Shown here piece by piece: positions 34,323 through 48,683 of a DNA stretch of 64,000 bases; positions within the stretch are counted from its first letter, which is position 1, and every line of letters begins with the position of its first letter. The DNA is from Mesorhizobium jarvisii (GTDB lineage Bacteria > Pseudomonadota > Alphaproteobacteria > Rhizobiales > Rhizobiaceae): positions 737,058 through 801,057 of the forward strand of contig NZ_QZXA01000001.1 of NCBI RefSeq assembly GCF_003601985.1, written 5' to 3'. Position numbers and translations under genes: made by a program. Below the pieces are notes generated by a model that saw nothing but the letters and a program-made list of their open reading frames with translations, was not told the DNA's origin and did not search any database.

Positions 34323-35434
34323 ACGGCGTCGATCAACATCTTGCGGCGTGGGTCCATGTCGTCAAAACCCAGCATGCGGTTGGTGACATAGCCGAAACCG
34401 ACGCCGGCACCGGGATCGGCAAAGCCGATGGCGCCGCCCCAGCCGGTGTGGCCGAACGTTTGCCGCGATGCACGGCCGGCATAGACCGGATCTTCCATCT
34501 GATAACCGGCGGCGAAGGCAGTGGGGGCGGCGAAGCTTTCATCCATGCCGCGAACACGCTGACGCGCCGCCGCTTCGATTGCCGCGCGGCCGATCAGTGG
34601 ATGGCCCTCCCAGACGCCACCGGCTGCCATCATGCCGTAAATACGCGCCAATGCGTGCGCCGTCGACTGGCCATTGCCGCCCGGCACCTCGGCGGCGCGC
34701 CAGACGCGGTCGTTGGGGGCCAATGCACGGGGCGCCGGATTGTCGCCTGCGTGGGGAAATGGCGAGGCGCGGACAAATTCGACCCAGTCCGAAGCCCCGG
34801 GGCCTTCGATCATCTCGGCGACCCTGGATTCCTCGCGGTCCGGCAGACCGACATGAAAATCGGCTCCGAGCGGGCCTGCTATCTCCTGCGCGATGAAGCG
34901 GCCGATGCTTCGCCCGTCGACGCGTCGCAAAACTTCGCCAGCAAGGTGGCCATAGGTAAGCGCGTGATAGATGCAGCGGCTGCCGGGCTCCCATAGGGGC
35001 GGCATGGCGGCGAGCGCGTCGACAAAGGGCGTCCACGCGAACATGCCCGCTTCGTCCATCGGCACGGCAAGACCATTCAGCCCGGCCTGGTGCGACATCA
35101 CCTGGTCAAGCGTGATGCGCTCCTTGCCGCCGGCCGCGAATTCCGGCCAGTAGCGGGCAATGGGTGCGGCATAGTCCAGTCTGCCGCGCTCCACCAACAT
35201 TGCGATCGCCAGCGCGACGACGCCCTTGGTGGAGGACCAGACATTGATCAGCGTGTCCTGCCGCCACGGACGGGTTCGCGCGGCATCCGCATGACCGCCC
35301 CACAGGTCAACAACGGTCTTGCCGTGGACCACGACGGATACGCCTCCGCCATGTTCCAGCCCTTGGGCGAAACACTCGGCGAATGCCGCGCGCACGGCGC
35401 CAAAGCGCGGATCGCAGATACCATCCATGTTCAT
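34307..35434 (-). CDS. Serine hydrolase, class C beta-lactamase/esterase fold
   Basis: 375 residues from the ATG at 35434 (GGTGAGAG upstream). SSTK in VWSSTKGVVALA is the SxxK nucleophile motif, CIYHALTYG provides the Tyr, and FGHTGWGG is the late KTG-like motif. This pattern fits EstB-type esterases and related peptidase S12 hydrolases better than true beta-lactamases. There is no signal peptide, so it is probably cytoplasmic. The 163-base gap to the next gene shows no further gene. Confidence 0.85.
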   Translation of the reverse strand: MNMDGICDPRFGAVRAAFAECFAQGLEHGGGVSVVVHGKTVVDLWGGHADAARTRPWRQDTLINVWSSTKGVVALAIAMLVERGRLDYAAPIARYWPEFAAGGKERITLDQVMSHQAGLNGLAVPMDEAGMFAWTPFVDALAAMPPLWEPGSRCIYHALTYGHLAGEVLRRVDGRSIGRFIAQEIAGPLGADFHVGLPDREESRVAEMIEGPGASDWVEFVRASPFPHAGDNPAPRALAPNDRVWRAAEVPGGNGQSTAHALARIYGMMAAGGVWEGHPLIGRAAIEAAARQRVRGMDESFAAPTAFAAGYQMEDPVYAGRASRQTFGHTGWGGAIGFADPGAGVGFGYVTNRMLGFDDMDPRRKMLIDAVYDSL

Positions 35435-35597
35435 GCGTGAACTCTCACCAGGCTGATATGACGGGAATGCCGCCGTTGACCATTCTGGCTCGGCGGGAAC
35501 CCGCCAGTCCAGCGAATTGCCGACACTCAAGATCGTCGCCCACATGATGCGACCCGAAAATCATGGCAACCAGGGCAATCGACGGGCCGGCTCAGGC

Positions 35598-36638
35598 CTA
35601 CTGCTTCACCGAGGTGGAGGTGCCCCAGGTATCCGACAGCACGTAGCCTTGAGGGTATGGATCCGTCGGATCGAGATAGTAGCTGTGCTCGCCGGTGATC
35701 CAGGCCCGGCCGGTGATCTCCGGAACGATCGCCTTGCGCCCGGCGATTTCCGTCAGTTCCACGATCCTGCCGGTGAAGCGTGAGCCGATGATCGATTCAT
35801 GGATCAACACGTCGCCAACGCCCATCAAGCCGCGCGCCTGCAGCACGGCCATGCGGGCCGAAGTGCCCGTTCCGGTCGGGCTGCGGTCCGAGCGGCCCGG
35901 CGAGACGATGCAGGTGTTGCGCGTGACATTGCCCGGTCCCTGGAACGGCATGGCGAACTGGACGATCGACACGCCGCGCACATGGTCGAATTGCGGATGG
36001 ATGACATCGAGCTGCTCGCGCGCAGCCCGCCTGATCTTCTCGCCGGCCACTGCCAGCTCGCGCGCCTCGTCGGGCGCGACCGAGAAGCCAAGCACCTTGG
36101 CATCGACGATGGCGTAGAACATGCCGCCATAGGCGATGTCGACGGTGAGCGTTCCGAGCCCTTCAACCTCGATGTTGGCATCCAGGCGGTCAACAAAGGC
36201 CGGCGCGTTGCGCAAGGTGATCGAGACGCATTTGCCGTCGCGGCATTGGGCGCGCACCTCGATGACGCCACCCGGCATGTCGAGCTTGAAGCGCGTCTCG
36301 GGCTCCTGCATCGGCACCATGCCGGTCTCCAGCAGCACCGTGGCGACGCAGATCGTGTTGGAACCGGACATCGGAGGATATTCCGTCGGCTCCATGATGA
36401 TGGCGCCGGCGGCGCAATCCTCGCGCGTCGATGGAACGAGCAGGTTGACGTGGCGCGCGACGCTGCCGCGCGGCTCGCAGATCAGCATGCGCCTGATATG
36501 GTCGTGATCGCGCTCCATCGTGATCATCTTGTCCATCATCGTGCGGCCAGCCGGCGGCAGAACACCGCCTATGATGACGTCGCCGACTTCACCTTCGGCA
36601 TGGCAGCCGACGACACGAATGCTGGTTTTGCTGCGCAT
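35598..36638 (-). CDS. Proline racemase-family enzyme with Ser/Thr active site
   Basis: 346 residues, full length for the proline racemase/hydroxyproline epimerase family. The first catalytic motif reads PMSGSNTIC with Ser91 where racemases carry Cys. The second reads DRSPTGTGTSA with Thr255 where racemases carry Cys. Thr at the second place is typical of trans-3-hydroxyproline dehydratases, but those keep Cys at the first. A Ser/Thr pair is unusual, so the reaction is open: a dehydratase, an isomerase on another substrate, or an inactive enzyme. It is divergent from a DapA-family gene, a frequent pairing in hydroxyproline catabolism. Confidence 0.85.
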   Translation of the reverse strand: MRSKTSIRVVGCHAEGEVGDVIIGGVLPPAGRTMMDKMITMERDHDHIRRMLICEPRGSVARHVNLLVPSTREDCAAGAIIMEPTEYPPMSGSNTICVATVLLETGMVPMQEPETRFKLDMPGGVIEVRAQCRDGKCVSITLRNAPAFVDRLDANIEVEGLGTLTVDIAYGGMFYAIVDAKVLGFSVAPDEARELAVAGEKIRRAAREQLDVIHPQFDHVRGVSIVQFAMPFQGPGNVTRNTCIVSPGRSDRSPTGTGTSARMAVLQARGLMGVGDVLIHESIIGSRFTGRIVELTEIAGRKAIVPEITGRAWITGEHSYYLDPTDPYPQGYVLSDTWGTSTSVKQ

Positions 36639-36650
36639 TGCTGTTCCTGC

Positions 36651-36709
36651 GTTTGTCCCTGCCGGCCACGACTATTTTGCTTGGCAAGCCGTGCCGCTTC
36701 GGGACAAAC
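36651..36709. promoter_or_regulatory. Separated inverted repeat in divergent promoter
   Basis: GTTTGTCCC (36651-36659) and GGGACAAAC (36701-36709) are exact reverse complements 41 bases apart. They lie in the 108-base gap between the racemase-family gene and the DapA-family gene, one arm near each start. They look like paired half sites for one regulator controlling both genes. Confidence 0.5.
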
Positions 36710-36746
36710 TGATCAATCCGCGTGCAAGCCTCAAGGAGAATCCGAA

Positions 36747-37709
36747 ATGACCTCTAATGTTTTTTCCGGCTGCATGCCGGCGTTGATGACCCCGTGCACG
36801 CAGGACCGCCAGCCCGACTTCGACGCGCTGGTGCGCAAGGGACGCGAGCTGATCGCGGCCGGCATGTCGGCCGTCGTCTATTGCGGCTCGATGGGAGACT
36901 GGCCGCTCCTGACCGACGAGCAGCGCATGGAAGGCGTCGAGCGCCTGGTGAAGGCCGGCGTGCCGGTGATCGTCGGCACCGGCGCGGTCAACACCGCCAA
37001 GGCCGTGGCGCACGCGGCGCACGCCCAGAAGGTCGGCGCCCGGGGCCTGATGGTGATCCCGCGTGTTTTGTCGCGCGGGCCTTCGGTGACGGCGCAGCGC
37101 CATCACTTCAAGGCAATTCTTGCCGCCGCGCCTGATCTGCCGGCGGTCATCTACAACAGCCCCTATTACGGCTTTGCCACACGTGCGGACCTGTTCTTCG
37201 CCCTTCGCGCCGAACATCCGAACCTCGTCGGCTTCAAGGAGTTCGGCGGCCCGTCGGATCTGCGCTACGCGGCGGAAAATATCACCAGCCGCGACGATGA
37301 GGTCGCGCTGATGATCGGCGTCGACACCGCCGTCTTCCACGGTTTCGTCAATTGCGGCGCGTCCGGCGCCATCACCGGCATCGGCAACGTGCTGCCGAAG
37401 GAGGTGCTGCACCTTGTGGGCTTGAGCCAGGCGGCGGCCAAGGGCGATGCCGAGGCCCGCCAGCGCGCGCTGGAACTGGACGCCGCGCTCGCCGTGCTGT
37501 CCTCCTTCGACGAAGGCCCAGACCTTGTGCTCTACTTCAAGCACATGATGGTGCTGAAGGGCGCTCCCGAATACAAGCTGCACTTCAACGAGACGGATGC
37601 CCTGACCGACAGCCAGCGCGGCTATGCCGAGGCGCAGCTCAAATTGTTCGACAGCTGGTATGCCCAGTGGTCGAGGCAACCCGGCGTGATCGCAAGGTCC
37701 GCAGCCTGA
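36747..37709 (+). CDS. Dihydrodipicolinate synthase (DapA)-family aldolase/lyase
   Basis: 320 residues, AAGGAG ribosome binding site. TIM-barrel class I aldolase family: the Schiff-base Lys is in LVGFKEFGG and the catalytic Tyr in VIYNSPYYGF. The GSMGDWPLL loop differs from the GTTGE of true DapA, so it is not lysine biosynthesis. Next to a hydroxyproline-type racemase it may process a keto-proline or similar acid, by analogy with hydroxyproline pathways. A terminator follows the stop. Confidence 0.85.
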   Translation: MTSNVFSGCMPALMTPCTQDRQPDFDALVRKGRELIAAGMSAVVYCGSMGDWPLLTDEQRMEGVERLVKAGVPVIVGTGAVNTAKAVAHAAHAQKVGARGLMVIPRVLSRGPSVTAQRHHFKAILAAAPDLPAVIYNSPYYGFATRADLFFALRAEHPNLVGFKEFGGPSDLRYAAENITSRDDEVALMIGVDTAVFHGFVNCGASGAITGIGNVLPKEVLHLVGLSQAAAKGDAEARQRALELDAALAVLSSFDEGPDLVLYFKHMMVLKGAPEYKLHFNETDALTDSQRGYAEAQLKLFDSWYAQWSRQPGVIARSAA

Positions 37710-37724
37710 CCCGGCAGGCGCGAC

Positions 37725-37749
37725 AGGCGGCCATAGTACGGCCGCCTTT
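37725..37749. terminator. Bidirectional terminator
   Basis: AGGCGGCC and GGCCGCCT form a perfect eight-pair stem around a seven-base loop, then TTT on the plus strand. It lies 15 bases after the DapA-family gene and 32 bases after the last gene of the convergent B6 operon. Confidence 0.75.
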
Positions 37750-37780
37750 GCATTGCGGGGCTGAGCAGCCGCTGTCTGAC

Positions 37781-38539
<759 letters not shown>

Positions 38540-38564
38540 TCAATCCGTATCTGTTGATGTCTGT

Positions 38565-39743
38565 TCAGGCGTCGGCGTCGATAACGGCCAGCGCCGCCTC
38601 GATGCCTTTGCCGATCGCGAGTTTCTGGCCAGCCGCGTTCACGGCGCCGCCAAGTGCCGTCAGCGCCGCGATCGCATAGATCGGCTGCGCCGTCGGCCCC
38701 ATATGGCCGATCCGCGTCAGCTTCCCCAATGTCTCGCCGCGGCCCGACGAAAACACCACGCCGTAGCGGGCGCGCGCGGCCTGGCGAAGCGCCGTCTCGT
38801 CGACACCATCGGGGGTGCGGACGGCGGTGGTGGTCGGCGACGCGATGCTGTCGCTGGCCGCCCAGATCGATAGGCCCATCGCGGTGACGCCCGCGCGCAT
38901 GGCCTTGGCGGTGAGCGCGTGGCGCGCCCATACAGCCTCAGGCCCCTCATTGAGATAGAGGTCGAGCGCGACGTCGAGCCCGTTGATCTCCGAGACCGAC
39001 GGCGTGAACGGAAACGGCTTGTCCCTCGACCAGGCAGTTTCCCAGTCGACAATGCTCAGCATCGATGCGCGCGGCGCCAGGGGATTGGCCTTCATCTTGC
39101 CCCAGGCCCGCTCGCTGACGCCCATCATTGTGAGGCCGGGAGGGGCACCCAGGCATTTGTTGGGGCCGGTGACATAGATATCGGCCTTGCAATCCTCGGG
39201 ATGCGTCTTCATGCCGCCAAAGGACGAGACCGCGTCGACGATGAGATAGCCGCCATGTGCCGAAACCAGCGCGCCGATGGCGTCGATCGGGTTGATGGTG
39301 CCCGACGGCGTGTCGTGATGACAGACCGACACGATGGTGATCTCCGGATGCGCCTTGAGCATGTCGGCGACCGCCTGCGGATCGATAGCCTCATTGTAGG
39401 GCACTTCAATCTCGAGCAGATGCGGCGAGTACCGCTTCGCCCAGTAGCCAAAGCCCTTGCCGTAGACGCCCGAGGCAAGATTGAGCACGACATCGTCGGG
39501 CGCGATCAGCGACGCCGCCGCCGCTTCGAGGCCGAGCACCGGTTCGCCATGCAGGATGACCGGCTTGTTCGACAGCCGCATCGCCTTCTGCGCCTTGTCG
39601 ACCACACCCTCGTAGAAGAGCTGGAACGCAGGATCATAGTCGTAGAGCACCGTGCGGCCGAGGCCGCGCAGCACTTCTGGATAGGCGTTTACCGGACCCG
39701 CGGTCAGGGTGATGACCGGATCGGCATGATCGGAATAGCGCAT
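38565..39743 (-). CDS. ppaT: Pyridoxamine-pyruvate transaminase
   Basis: 392 residues, a fold-type I aminotransferase of the serine-pyruvate/alanine-glyoxylate group. It moves the amino group of pyridoxamine to pyruvate, giving pyridoxal and alanine, and is unusual in using B6 as substrate and not as bound cofactor. The active Lys is K196 in TGPNKCLGAPPG, the Asp that pairs with the pyridine nitrogen is in IVDAVSSFG, and HDTPSGT is typical. Placement between pyridoxal 4-dehydrogenase and 4-pyridoxolactonase matches Mesorhizobium loti. Confidence 0.93.
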   Translation of the reverse strand: MRYSDHADPVITLTAGPVNAYPEVLRGLGRTVLYDYDPAFQLFYEGVVDKAQKAMRLSNKPVILHGEPVLGLEAAAASLIAPDDVVLNLASGVYGKGFGYWAKRYSPHLLEIEVPYNEAIDPQAVADMLKAHPEITIVSVCHHDTPSGTINPIDAIGALVSAHGGYLIVDAVSSFGGMKTHPEDCKADIYVTGPNKCLGAPPGLTMMGVSERAWGKMKANPLAPRASMLSIVDWETAWSRDKPFPFTPSVSEINGLDVALDLYLNEGPEAVWARHALTAKAMRAGVTAMGLSIWAASDSIASPTTTAVRTPDGVDETALRQAARARYGVVFSSGRGETLGKLTRIGHMGPTAQPIYAIAALTALGGAVNAAGQKLAIGKGIEAALAVIDADA

Positions 39744-39768
39744 GGTGTTGTCTCCGGATTGGCGGCGG

Positions 39769-44224
<4,456 letters not shown>

Positions 44225-44302
44225 GAAAGCCTGCACCAAGAAAATGGTAATCGGCCGGAGAGGCGAACGGATCACCCCTCCGGCAGCTAACCCGTGATCG
44301 CC

Positions 44303-45331
44303 TTACTGGGCGACGCTGGTCATCAGCGCCCTTACGGCGGCCGCGTCATAGACCGGATCGACCTTGATCTTGCCGGAAATGACGTCTTCGCGCAGCGTCT
44401 GGATTTCCGCCCAGACATTGTCCGGAATGGCGGCGGTTTTCAGCAGCTTCACCGAGTCGTCCTTGAGGCCGATCGTATAGTGCTTGGTGCCGAACGTGTC
44501 GGCCTTGATGTCGGCGATCATCGCCGCATAGACCGGCTCGATGTTCCACACCACCGACGACAGCAGGAAGCCCTTGTCGATCGGCGATTTGTCACCGATG
44601 ACGTCGATGAAATAGACCTTGCCGCCATCTGCTGCCTTGGTCGTCTCGACCGCCTGCAGCATGCCGAAGCTCGAACCGTTGCCCTGGCCGAAGATGATGT
44701 CGGCGCCCGACGCGATCACGCTTTCGGTGACCCGCTTGCCGCCGGCCGCATCGCTGTAGGCGGCCGGTCCGATCACCGCATAGGTGATCTTGACGTCCGG
44801 GTTTTCCGCCTTCACGCCTTGCGCGAACGCCGCCGACTGCGAATTCCATGATGGCGGTTCGCCCGAGACGACGATGCCGACCGACTTGGAACGCGACATC
44901 TTGGCGGCGAGACGGCCGGCGAGATAGGCGCCCTGGTGGCCACTCAGCGTGTAGTCGGCGACGAGGCCCTTCTCCAGGCCGTTCGGCGTGTCGACGATCG
45001 CCACCGGAACCTTCAACTCCTTGGCGATTTCAGGCGCCGAGGTGTTGTAGCCGCTGGCGTGGGCGATCAGCAGGCTGGCACCGTCTGACGCAAGTTCCCG
45101 CAGGGTCGGACGAACGTCGCCATAGCCGAGGCCCTGGGCCACGACCACTTCGACGCCGGCGGCCTTGCCAGCCGCCTTGGCGGCGTCGATGCCTTGCTGG
45201 TTCCAGCCGTAATCAGTGCCTTCTTCGGGTGTCAGGATGGCGATCGACTTGACTTCGCCAGCAAGCGCGCCACCCATCAAGATACCAATCAGTATAACTG
45301 CACTTACGCTGCTTTTAAGAATCTTTAACAT
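44303..45331 (-). CDS. BMP-family ABC transporter substrate-binding protein
   Basis: 342 residues from the ATG at 45331 (GAGAGGG upstream); the longer frame is upstream AT-rich sequence. A Sec signal ends about LMGGALAG. The mature part has TDYGWNQQGIDAAKAAGKAAG and SGHQGAYLAGRLAAKMS, the marks of BmpA/Med-type periplasmic binding proteins, which usually bind nucleosides. First gene of this importer unit; the AT-rich gap to 45430 is its likely promoter. Cargo is probably a B6 vitamer such as pyridoxine, by context only. Confidence 0.88.
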   Translation of the reverse strand: MLKILKSSVSAVILIGILMGGALAGEVKSIAILTPEEGTDYGWNQQGIDAAKAAGKAAGVEVVVAQGLGYGDVRPTLRELASDGASLLIAHASGYNTSAPEIAKELKVPVAIVDTPNGLEKGLVADYTLSGHQGAYLAGRLAAKMSRSKSVGIVVSGEPPSWNSQSAAFAQGVKAENPDVKITYAVIGPAAYSDAAGGKRVTESVIASGADIIFGQGNGSSFGMLQAVETTKAADGGKVYFIDVIGDKSPIDKGFLLSSVVWNIEPVYAAMIADIKADTFGTKHYTIGLKDDSVKLLKTAAIPDNVWAEIQTLREDVISGKIKVDPVYDAAAVRALMTSVAQ

Positions 45332-45430
45332 GTTACCCTCTCTGTTGATTTGCCAATCAATATTCTTATTGTTATTGCGCAGAAGCGAGGTAGACTGCCT
45401 GATAAAGTTTACCATTGGAGTTCAGGCAAA

Positions 45431-45856
45431 GTGAAGATTCGTTATGTTCTCCCTGTCGCGCTGGCGTTCACATCCTTCGCCAACGCGGTCGAGTTGCACC
45501 ATGTCATCGTCCGCAAGGGCACCGACGGGCTCGACATGGTGCCGTTGACGATTTCGAATGCGAGCAAGGAAGGGCTGTCCTGCAATGCCGACTTCGCCCA
45601 CTGGTATTCGGCCGGGATCGCGACGGTCGAGCCGGGCAAGAGCGCCCGCGTCGAGCTCTGGTTCGACGCCAAGACCGGCACGTTCACGATCCTCAACGAC
45701 AAGCGCGAGAACCTGCCGGTCGAGCGGCTGTGGTGCGGCCTGTCGGGCCGCGCATATGCCACACGGGTGCAGATCACGCTTGACCGCAACGACGCGGCCA
45801 AGGGAGCGCGCGCCGTGTCCTGCGGCGTGGAGCGGGACACGCTGGCGTGCCGGTAG
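45431..45856 (+). CDS. Secreted small protein of unknown function
   Basis: 141 residues from a GTG at 45431; an upstream frame adds 27 residues. A signal peptide (MKIRYVLPVALAFTSFANA in the GTG reading) precedes a mature part with four cysteines (SCNADF, WCGLSG, SCGVE, LACR), likely two periplasmic disulfides. No family recognised. It is the only plus-strand gene inside the minus-strand B6 array, between the two ABC systems, and must have its own promoter in the AT-rich gap at about 45332-45430. Confidence 0.65.
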   Translation: MKIRYVLPVALAFTSFANAVELHHVIVRKGTDGLDMVPLTISNASKEGLSCNADFAHWYSAGIATVEPGKSARVELWFDAKTGTFTILNDKRENLPVERLWCGLSGRAYATRVQITLDRNDAAKGARAVSCGVERDTLACR

Positions 45857-45893
45857 GCGCTCATCGATCCGTTGGCCCGCGACATAGCGCGGC

Positions 45894-46904
45894 CTACTCC
45901 TTGGCCAGGAATTTGTCGGTGAAGACGTCGTCCGCCGACAGGGCCGCCTTGAGCACGCCCTGATCGGTGAGCGTCTTCAACGTTTCCTCCCACTGCCTCT
46001 TCGTCATCCAGCCGAGGCCGTGTTCCTTGGTGTCCGGACTGGTGAAGGTCGACGCGATGTCGGCGTTGATCTGCGCCAGAAGCACGTCTTTCTTGTCGGC
46101 GTATCCGGGTGCGGCCTTGGCGGTGATCTCAGCTGCCTCTTCGGGGTGTGCCACGACATAGTCGAAGGCCTCCCTGTACGCCTTGACGAAGCGGGCGACG
46201 ATTTCGGGCTTGTCCTTGATCATCTTCTGCGAGGTGAACAGGCCTGAGCCATAGGCCTTCCAGCCATGGTCAGAACCCATCATGATGCTGAGCGAACCGG
46301 GACCGCCGGCCTTGGCCTCAAGTTCGGGAACCTCGGCGTCGACATAGCCGACCACCGTCTGGACCCGTCCCAGAAGCAGGTAGCTTTCATAGGGCGGCGA
46401 GACGCTGTTCAGCGTCATGTCCTTCTCGGTCAGGCCATTGGCCGCCAGGAAGCCCTTGAAGAAGATGTAGGTCGAACCGGCCGGATGAATGCCGATGGTG
46501 AGACCCTTCAGATCCGCCGGCTTGGTGAGCTTCATCGTCTTCGCCAGCGAGATGATCGCCAGGGGCGAGTGCTGGTTGACGGCCGCCAGCGCCACGACGG
46601 GAACATTCTGCGACCGCGCGACGGCGAGCGTGGGAAGATCGCCGAAACCGAAATCCGCGTTCTCATTGCCCACCAGCCGCATGGCGTCCGGCGAGCCCGA
46701 CCCCTTGCGGATCTCGGCGACGTCGATGTCGTTCTTGGCGAAGAAGCCTTTCTCCTTGCCGACGAAGAACATGGCGTGGTTGCCGCGCACCACCCAGTCG
46801 AGCTGGACGTTGACCTTGTCGGCCGCCAGGGCCACGCTGGAGAAGCCGAGTGTCCCGACACACGCCGCAAGCGCGGCTGCCTTGATGAGTGAGCGTCTGA
46901 GCAT
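45894..46904 (-). CDS. ABC transporter substrate-binding protein, NMT1/SsuA-like
   Basis: 336 residues with a Sec signal ending SSVALA. The start of the mature part, VNVQLDWVVRGNHAMFFVGKEKGFF, and SGSPDAMRLVGNENADFGFGD are typical of the NMT1/THI5-like and sulfonate-binding group. NMT1-like proteins bind pyrimidine or related heterocycles, which suits a pyridine-type cargo here. Together with the permease and ATPase upstream it forms a complete importer within the B6 array. Confidence 0.88.
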   Translation of the reverse strand: MLRRSLIKAAALAACVGTLGFSSVALAADKVNVQLDWVVRGNHAMFFVGKEKGFFAKNDIDVAEIRKGSGSPDAMRLVGNENADFGFGDLPTLAVARSQNVPVVALAAVNQHSPLAIISLAKTMKLTKPADLKGLTIGIHPAGSTYIFFKGFLAANGLTEKDMTLNSVSPPYESYLLLGRVQTVVGYVDAEVPELEAKAGGPGSLSIMMGSDHGWKAYGSGLFTSQKMIKDKPEIVARFVKAYREAFDYVVAHPEEAAEITAKAAPGYADKKDVLLAQINADIASTFTSPDTKEHGLGWMTKRQWEETLKTLTDQGVLKAALSADDVFTDKFLAKE

Positions 46905-46937
46905 TTTTGTTCCCTTTTTCGTTTGTTGAGAGCGGAC

Positions 46938-47765
46938 CTAGGACTGGCTGAATTTCGGCGCCCATGGCACCACGATGCGTTCGAGAATTTCGGCCGCGTA
47001 GTAGAAGGCGATGCCCAGCACCGAAACGAGGAGCAGGGCAGCGAAGACCAGCGCGGTATCGAGCTGGGTCGAGGCGAACTGGATGACGTAGCCGAGCCCG
47101 TCCGAGGCGCCGGCGAATTCGCCGACGATGGCGCCGATGACGCTGAGCGTCGCGGCGATCTTGGTGCCGGCCATCAGGTTGGGCAGCGAATGCGGAACGC
47201 GGATCCTGAACAGGATCTGCGTGCGGCTGGCGCCGACCGAATTCATCAGCGACAGCAGCGAACGATCGACCGACTGCATTCCCGCCAGCATCGACAAGGT
47301 CACCGGGAAGAAGGCGATGACCAGGATCAGGCCGATCTTGGGCGCGAGCCCATAGCCGAACCAGAGGATGAAGATCGGTGCCAGCGCCACCTTGGGCACA
47401 TTTTGGAACAGCACCACCAGCGGATAGAGCGCTCGCCCCAGCCAGTCGAAGCGTACGATGACCAAGGCGATGGCAATGCCGACCACGACAGAGACAAGGA
47501 ATCCGAACAGGATCTCGCCCGCCGTCACCAGCGTCGCCTGCATCAGCGTTCCCCATTGCGCGACCAGCGATTGCGCGATCTCGGACGGAGCGGGAATGAT
47601 GAAGGCGGATATCGCGAAAATCCGCACCACGGCTTCCCACACCACGATCGTCGCCAGCAGAAGGATGACCGCGGGAAGCCAGCTGCCGGTCGCTGCGCCC
47701 CAGCTTGAGGCAAACCGCGACTCGGGCCTCGACTCGGAGAAATTGGTGACGGGTTGATCGCTCAT
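46938..47765 (-). CDS. ABC transporter permease, SsuC/ThiX-like
   Basis: 275 residues, about six membrane helices. The coupling loop appears as SVGASRTQILFRIRVPHSLPNLMAGTK-type sequence, with the EAA-like region at about residues 165-190. Start overlaps the ATPase stop by four bases. Partner of the NMT1-like binding protein. Confidence 0.88.
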   Translation of the reverse strand: MSDQPVTNFSESRPESRFASSWGAATGSWLPAVILLLATIVVWEAVVRIFAISAFIIPAPSEIAQSLVAQWGTLMQATLVTAGEILFGFLVSVVVGIAIALVIVRFDWLGRALYPLVVLFQNVPKVALAPIFILWFGYGLAPKIGLILVIAFFPVTLSMLAGMQSVDRSLLSLMNSVGASRTQILFRIRVPHSLPNLMAGTKIAATLSVIGAIVGEFAGASDGLGYVIQFASTQLDTALVFAALLLVSVLGIAFYYAAEILERIVVPWAPKFSQS

Positions 47766-48592
47766 GATGCGTCTCCCGGTTGATGGCTGGCGCGCAGCAT
47801 GGTGCGCAGTTGAACCACGAGCCTGACGAACTCCGGATCCTCTGTGACCGTCAGGTCGCGCGGATAGGGCAGACCAATGTCGAGGCTTTCGGTGATCCGC
47901 CCAGGCTTGATCCCCAGCACGTGGACATGGCGCGACAGGTGAATGGCCTCATCTATCGAATGGGTGACGAGCACGATGGTCTTGCCGGTGCGCTGCCAGA
48001 TCTCCAGCAGCGACTGGCCCATCGCATCGCGGGTAATGGCGTCGAGCGCGCCGAACGGCTCGTCCATCAGCAGCACCGCCGGATCGAGCGCCAGGGCCCG
48101 CGCGATGGCGACGCGCTGGCGCATGCCGCCGGACAATTCATGGGGGCGCTTGTGGGCACTGTCGCCCAACCCCACCAGTTCCAGCATCTCCTGGCCGCGC
48201 CCGCGCAACTCAGCGCGCGAGAGCGACTTGTCGGCGATACTGAGCAGCATCGATGCGTTGTCGACGGCGTTCTTCCAGGGAAGCAAATTGGCGTCCTGGA
48301 AGACGAGGCCGATCATGCGCTTGCGCGCCGCTTCGACCGGCGAAAGCCCAGCGATCGAAACGCTGCCGCTCGTCGGATTGACAAGCCCGGCCAGGACCTT
48401 GAGCAAGGTGCTCTTGCCGCAGCCGGACGGACCAATAAGGGACACAAACGACCCCTTCGGCACCGAAAGATCGATATTCTGCAGAACCAGCTGCTTGGCC
48501 ATGACCACCGACACACCCTTGGCGGAGATCAGGTCGTCATGGCGGATATGGGCCGGCCGGCCGCCGGCCGCTCGAATGGTTTCAACGCGCAT
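47762..48592 (-). CDS. ABC transporter ATPase, SsuB/TauB-like
   Basis: 276 residues from the ATG at 48592. Walker A GPSGCGKST, Q-loop VFQDANLLPW, signature LSGGMRQRVAIARAL, Walker B VLLMDEPFGALD and the H-loop THSIDEA. The nearest characterised importers carry sulfonates, taurine or thiamine precursors. It follows the FHMPC dehydrogenase gene after about 90 bases. Confidence 0.92.
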   Translation of the reverse strand: MRVETIRAAGGRPAHIRHDDLISAKGVSVVMAKQLVLQNIDLSVPKGSFVSLIGPSGCGKSTLLKVLAGLVNPTSGSVSIAGLSPVEAARKRMIGLVFQDANLLPWKNAVDNASMLLSIADKSLSRAELRGRGQEMLELVGLGDSAHKRPHELSGGMRQRVAIARALALDPAVLLMDEPFGALDAITRDAMGQSLLEIWQRTGKTIVLVTHSIDEAIHLSRHVHVLGIKPGRITESLDIGLPYPRDLTVTEDPEFVRLVVQLRTMLRASHQPGDAS

Positions 48593-48683
48593 GGCTTGCC
48601 ACCTCATGCACTGCCGTCAGTCTCGACCGCACCGTCCAGTCCCCGACGGCATGCCTGTCTTTGTGAGCTCGATAAACCATTGG

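Noticed and set aside
34307..35434. Serine hydrolase as a resistance beta-lactamase
   Set aside because: No signal peptide and an esterase-like motif set; no support for antibiotic resistance.
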